This document shows, piece by piece, positions 62,801-64,000 of a DNA stretch of 64,000 nt. Location: the NCBI GenBank assembly GCA_964473485.1, contig CAYYPH010000017.1:1-64000 (forward strand), read 5' to 3'. Source of the stretch: CAIVAT01 sp964473485 (lineage in GTDB: Bacteria > Bacteroidota > Bacteroidia > Bacteroidales > FEN-979). The notes under the pieces are model-generated. The model was not told the origin of the DNA. It did not search any database and saw only the letters and a list, made by a program, of their open reading frames with translations. The position numbers and the translations under genes are program-made. Every line of letters starts with the position of its first letter. Positions within the stretch are counted from its first letter, which is position 1.

Positions 62801-62922
62801 TCGGCCTGATCCTTTGTCATGAGTTTATAACCCTTCACAAAGGTTCGATAACTGTGGAGTCAGAACAGGGCTCCGGAACCAGGATTTGCTTCACTTTACC
62901 CGGAGAAGAACCGGTTACCTGA
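59836..62922 (+). CDS. Two-component sensor kinase with regulator propellers
   Basis: A 1028-residue membrane kinase starting at ATG 59836, 2 bases after the DUF308 gene; the frame extends further up inside that gene. A signal peptide (LLFATGVQAQ) is followed by two seven-bladed Reg_prop-type propellers (about 25-620, repeats such as LLWFATRFGISCYDG and QLWFGTDLGVFRW), a Y_Y_Y domain (about 670-735), one membrane helix (747-769), HisKA with phospho-His810 (IIAHDLRSP) and HATPase_c (N-box about 915, G-boxes DNGCGM and GTGLGL). There is no receiver or AraC domain, so it differs from hybrid HTCS regulators and needs an external partner. Such sensors often respond to glycans. Confidence 0.92.
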   Translation: MQNRVKWQILLGLLLFATGVQAQRFFTRTYTAADGLSSGSVHGATQDTAGLLWFATRFGISCYDGQVWQNHNRRQGLLGNGYNWIICDEKGTLWALSNGGKLIPERHNGKRWEPYVATGAPQRNLHYSGFLVFYEKKAPVIVAASPDSGIYVCRNKQWSWIKLSKGASDDVVFGISYHDGQIWCATSRGLIIIRSERVNESFAGNTEFPSKTILSLSVDKGYHASTGQLKVWLLGNDWMGYYMNGRFTKMASGFKLKTGAGVDRAFTCPDGEGGVYFGNPNYVYHYSTFTDRLTALNKKNGLISEGGTSVLIDREKNAWITGYMGITCLPRPRFTNFTVTEGLADNEVCAALELSPGRFVFGHYGVLSFLEGEKFTYLNIDYINKKEIHETRIIDMLKDRKGNLWVAASYLGFAKIDAGRKVTWFNAKSGLKGVAGSVAEADDGTIYLATNTHLYYLNKDRLTEYNLPDRRDYGIRKIISGPDHSLYFATFTAGIIEVDKAGKVRHYRSSVPDGNNTYTVFTDSRGRRWAGTAAGLFSMNDSSLEKTKADPKIDSPVYLILEDHQDQLWFGTDLGVFRWNGKRMEHFTIMDGLAGMEVNRDAGLVDHQGRIWFGTINGLTCFNPVFDYNLSQVLPPIVEILRIERDADTLPVNENIYLGADQNNLTFSFRGISFINEKQVYYSCYLEGFDKGWSEEFLSPNRKYTYNNLAPGSYRFHLKARNVLGIWSEPVATGIIRIKQPFYSQWWFITPGLLVIMLIVYFSFRYLVTARYNTLLALTVEQRTQELKESEQNLIQSNQAKDRFFSIIAHDLRSPFNAILGFLDLLTSKDYAFSPEEQQKILIRLRATALRTVDLLENLLAWARTQRGEIQFHPVSFDLSTLIHENAGLMDAAAQAKGVALKAEANGPCMVMADRNMINTVIRNLVSNAIKFTYPDGVVQVTLKPSGSGTSVCVQDNGCGMSQKMVENLFSLEEHITTQGTGNETGTGLGLILCHEFITLHKGSITVESEQGSGTRICFTLPGEEPVT

Positions 62923-64000
62923 AGATTACCTTTACCCGGCGGGTTTGTTCACCGTTGTTTACCGTTAAAAAGTACAACCCGCCCTTTTCTTCTTCGATTC
63001 CCAGCATCTCACGTGTAAATGAGCGCTGTATCCGTGATGTTCCGTTTGCCCCGATGTTGATGGTCCGGATAATCCGGCCAGTCATATCCGTCACCTGAAC
63101 CCATGCATCTGAGTGGTCATCAGATGTAAATTCAAGATGAACGATTCCATCTGCAGGATTCGGAAAGACCCGAACCGGCCGGTCAGGGCCAGGTCCGCCG
63201 GAAATCACAGCAGTTGTTGTGGTATCATATCCTCCCGACAGACAAACCACTCCTCCGTTTCTTCCGCCGGCAACCGCCTCCATGGTGCTGTCGCCAACAA
63301 TGTCGGGAATGGCATCGAGGGCATCCACAGGGGTAGTGCCCGAAATCATGGCCAGTACATCTCCGTTGATCCCGTCGAGAAAATAGGTACGGTTATCCTG
63401 GTAAAGGGTACCGACTGCCATATCTCCCGTTCCGTCAAAATTGATATCGCCCATCGCGGTGACATTCCACGATTTATCGGCCAACTGCCGCTGCCATATG
63501 ATCGATGCGTCGTGCCCGTTGATGATCACCGCCCTGGTGCCGCTGTGCCCGACCGTGAAATCGGGATGTCCATCCTTGTTGACATCGCCTACTTCCTCAA
63601 ACCGCAATACCAGCGCATACGACTGGATCAGTGTAGTCTTTTCGCGGTTACCCGTCACTACATTGTGAAAGTAGACATTTCCCGAATAGTCACCTGAGGC
63701 CACATCGCGGATACCATCACCGTTAAAGTCATCGATCTGGATCAGGGCCCAGGTAGATGAGCCAAAGGGGTTGTTGGTCCACAGGATGGCGCCATTCGCT
63801 CCGTTGATGCCATACACCCTCGAACTGGTCTGACCGGCATTGGTGGCTCCTGCCACAACATCAGGCTGATTGTCGCCATTGAAGTCATCGACGCCTATCA
63901 CCGAAAAAACAGCGCCTTCAGTCGGACAGATCCAGATCGGTTGCCCTGTCAGGCTGTTCAGGCAGAAAACGCGGCGGGGACCGGTCAGGTTGCCATCGTC
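62915..64000 (-). CDS. FG-GAP repeat protein with T9SS domain, partial (5' end beyond the window)
   Basis: The minus-strand frame is open from the right edge through 63901 to the TAA at 62917-62915 (361 codons visible). Several FG-GAP-type motifs occur (DDFNGDNQPDVVAG, DDFNGDGIRDVASGD, GDVNKDGHPDFTVG, GDINFDGTGDMAVG), calcium-binding DxDxDGxxD-like blades of a beta-propeller. The C-terminus has VRVFPNPADG and ends RRVKVIFR, a T9SS sorting domain. Its last 8 bases overlap the end of the convergent histidine kinase gene. Surface or secreted location is expected; function unknown. Confidence 0.87.
   Translation of the reverse strand, partial: DDGNLTGPRRVFCLNSLTGQPIWICPTEGAVFSVIGVDDFNGDNQPDVVAGATNAGQTSSRVYGINGANGAILWTNNPFGSSTWALIQIDDFNGDGIRDVASGDYSGNVYFHNVVTGNREKTTLIQSYALVLRFEEVGDVNKDGHPDFTVGHSGTRAVIINGHDASIIWQRQLADKSWNVTAMGDINFDGTGDMAVGTLYQDNRTYFLDGINGDVLAMISGTTPVDALDAIPDIVGDSTMEAVAGGRNGGVVCLSGGYDTTTTAVISGGPGPDRPVRVFPNPADGIVHLEFTSDDHSDAWVQVTDMTGRIIRTINIGANGTSRIQRSFTREMLGIEEEKGGLYFLTVNNGEQTRRVKVIFR

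Overview
The window reads as part of a draft genome of an uncultured member of the Bacteroidota, most likely Bacteroidales-like. The evidence is promoters of the Bacteroidetes type (TTG, 19-20 bases, TAnnTTTG), several secreted proteins with type IX secretion (T9SS) C-terminal sorting domains, a DUF4270 lipoprotein beside a short GT5 protein and glmS, LytTR/LytS and propeller-type sensors, and short tandem-repeat spacers between genes. A run of exactly 100 N (48528-48627) lies inside one such repeat and marks an assembly gap. I found no rRNA, tRNA, CRISPR array, insertion sequence or phage gene.

Layout. Positions 1-5953 (minus) hold the first 1984 codons of a giant secreted repeat protein that runs off the left edge. 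It has three tandem modules of exactly 454 residues followed by Ig-like repeats. A secreted endonuclease I (6183-7277) follows on the plus strand. From 7679 to 11955 (minus) lies a lipid-tailoring operon: acyl-CoA ligase, CrtI/RetSat-like flavoprotein and LpxL-type acyltransferase. From 12022 to 14774 (minus) is the classic yceD-rpmF-plsX-fabH operon. A proline dehydrogenase (14882-15793) is convergent with a 1077-residue fused flavo-iron-sulfur oxidoreductase (15889-19122). Small secreted or lipoprotein genes fill 19272-21405.

From 21961 to 26068 (plus) lie a GT5-like protein, a DUF4270 lipoprotein and GlmS. Next come a duplicated beta-helix T9SS protein (26438-29818) and a LytTR regulator/LytS kinase pair (29911-32755). 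A remnant of a TauE/SafE permease sits at 32821-33000. From 33160 to 37067 (minus) is a receiver protein, coiled-coil lipoprotein and lipase-like lipoprotein set. Then come a TPR-LuxR transmembrane regulator, a DUF4197 protein, Fe-type superoxide dismutase, a C-terminal processing protease and an alpha/beta hydrolase.

From 43716 to 47124 (minus) a TPR protein, a BlaI-type repressor and a BlaR-type M56 peptidase with a TonB-like C-terminus form one operon. Its promoter carries three alternating, 10-base-phased half-sites, a likely autoregulatory operator. Then follow an Ldh-type dehydrogenase, L-2-hydroxyglutarate oxidase, a divergent EthD-like/SDR pair with a second acyl-CoA ligase, a BNR-type T9SS protein, an M16 protease, and a DUF308 protein with a propeller histidine kinase. 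A partial FG-GAP T9SS protein runs off the right edge.

Overall the window mixes housekeeping (fatty acid/phospholipid initiation, amino sugar synthesis, oxidative stress, amino acid oxidation) with envelope and secreted functions and their sensors. I see no defence or mobile-element island. The most unusual items are the single-chain HcnABC-like dehydrogenase next to proline dehydrogenase, the BlaI operon operator, the exact 454-residue modules of the giant protein, and intergenic heptamer repeats that supply or touch stop codons and apparently enter a coding sequence.
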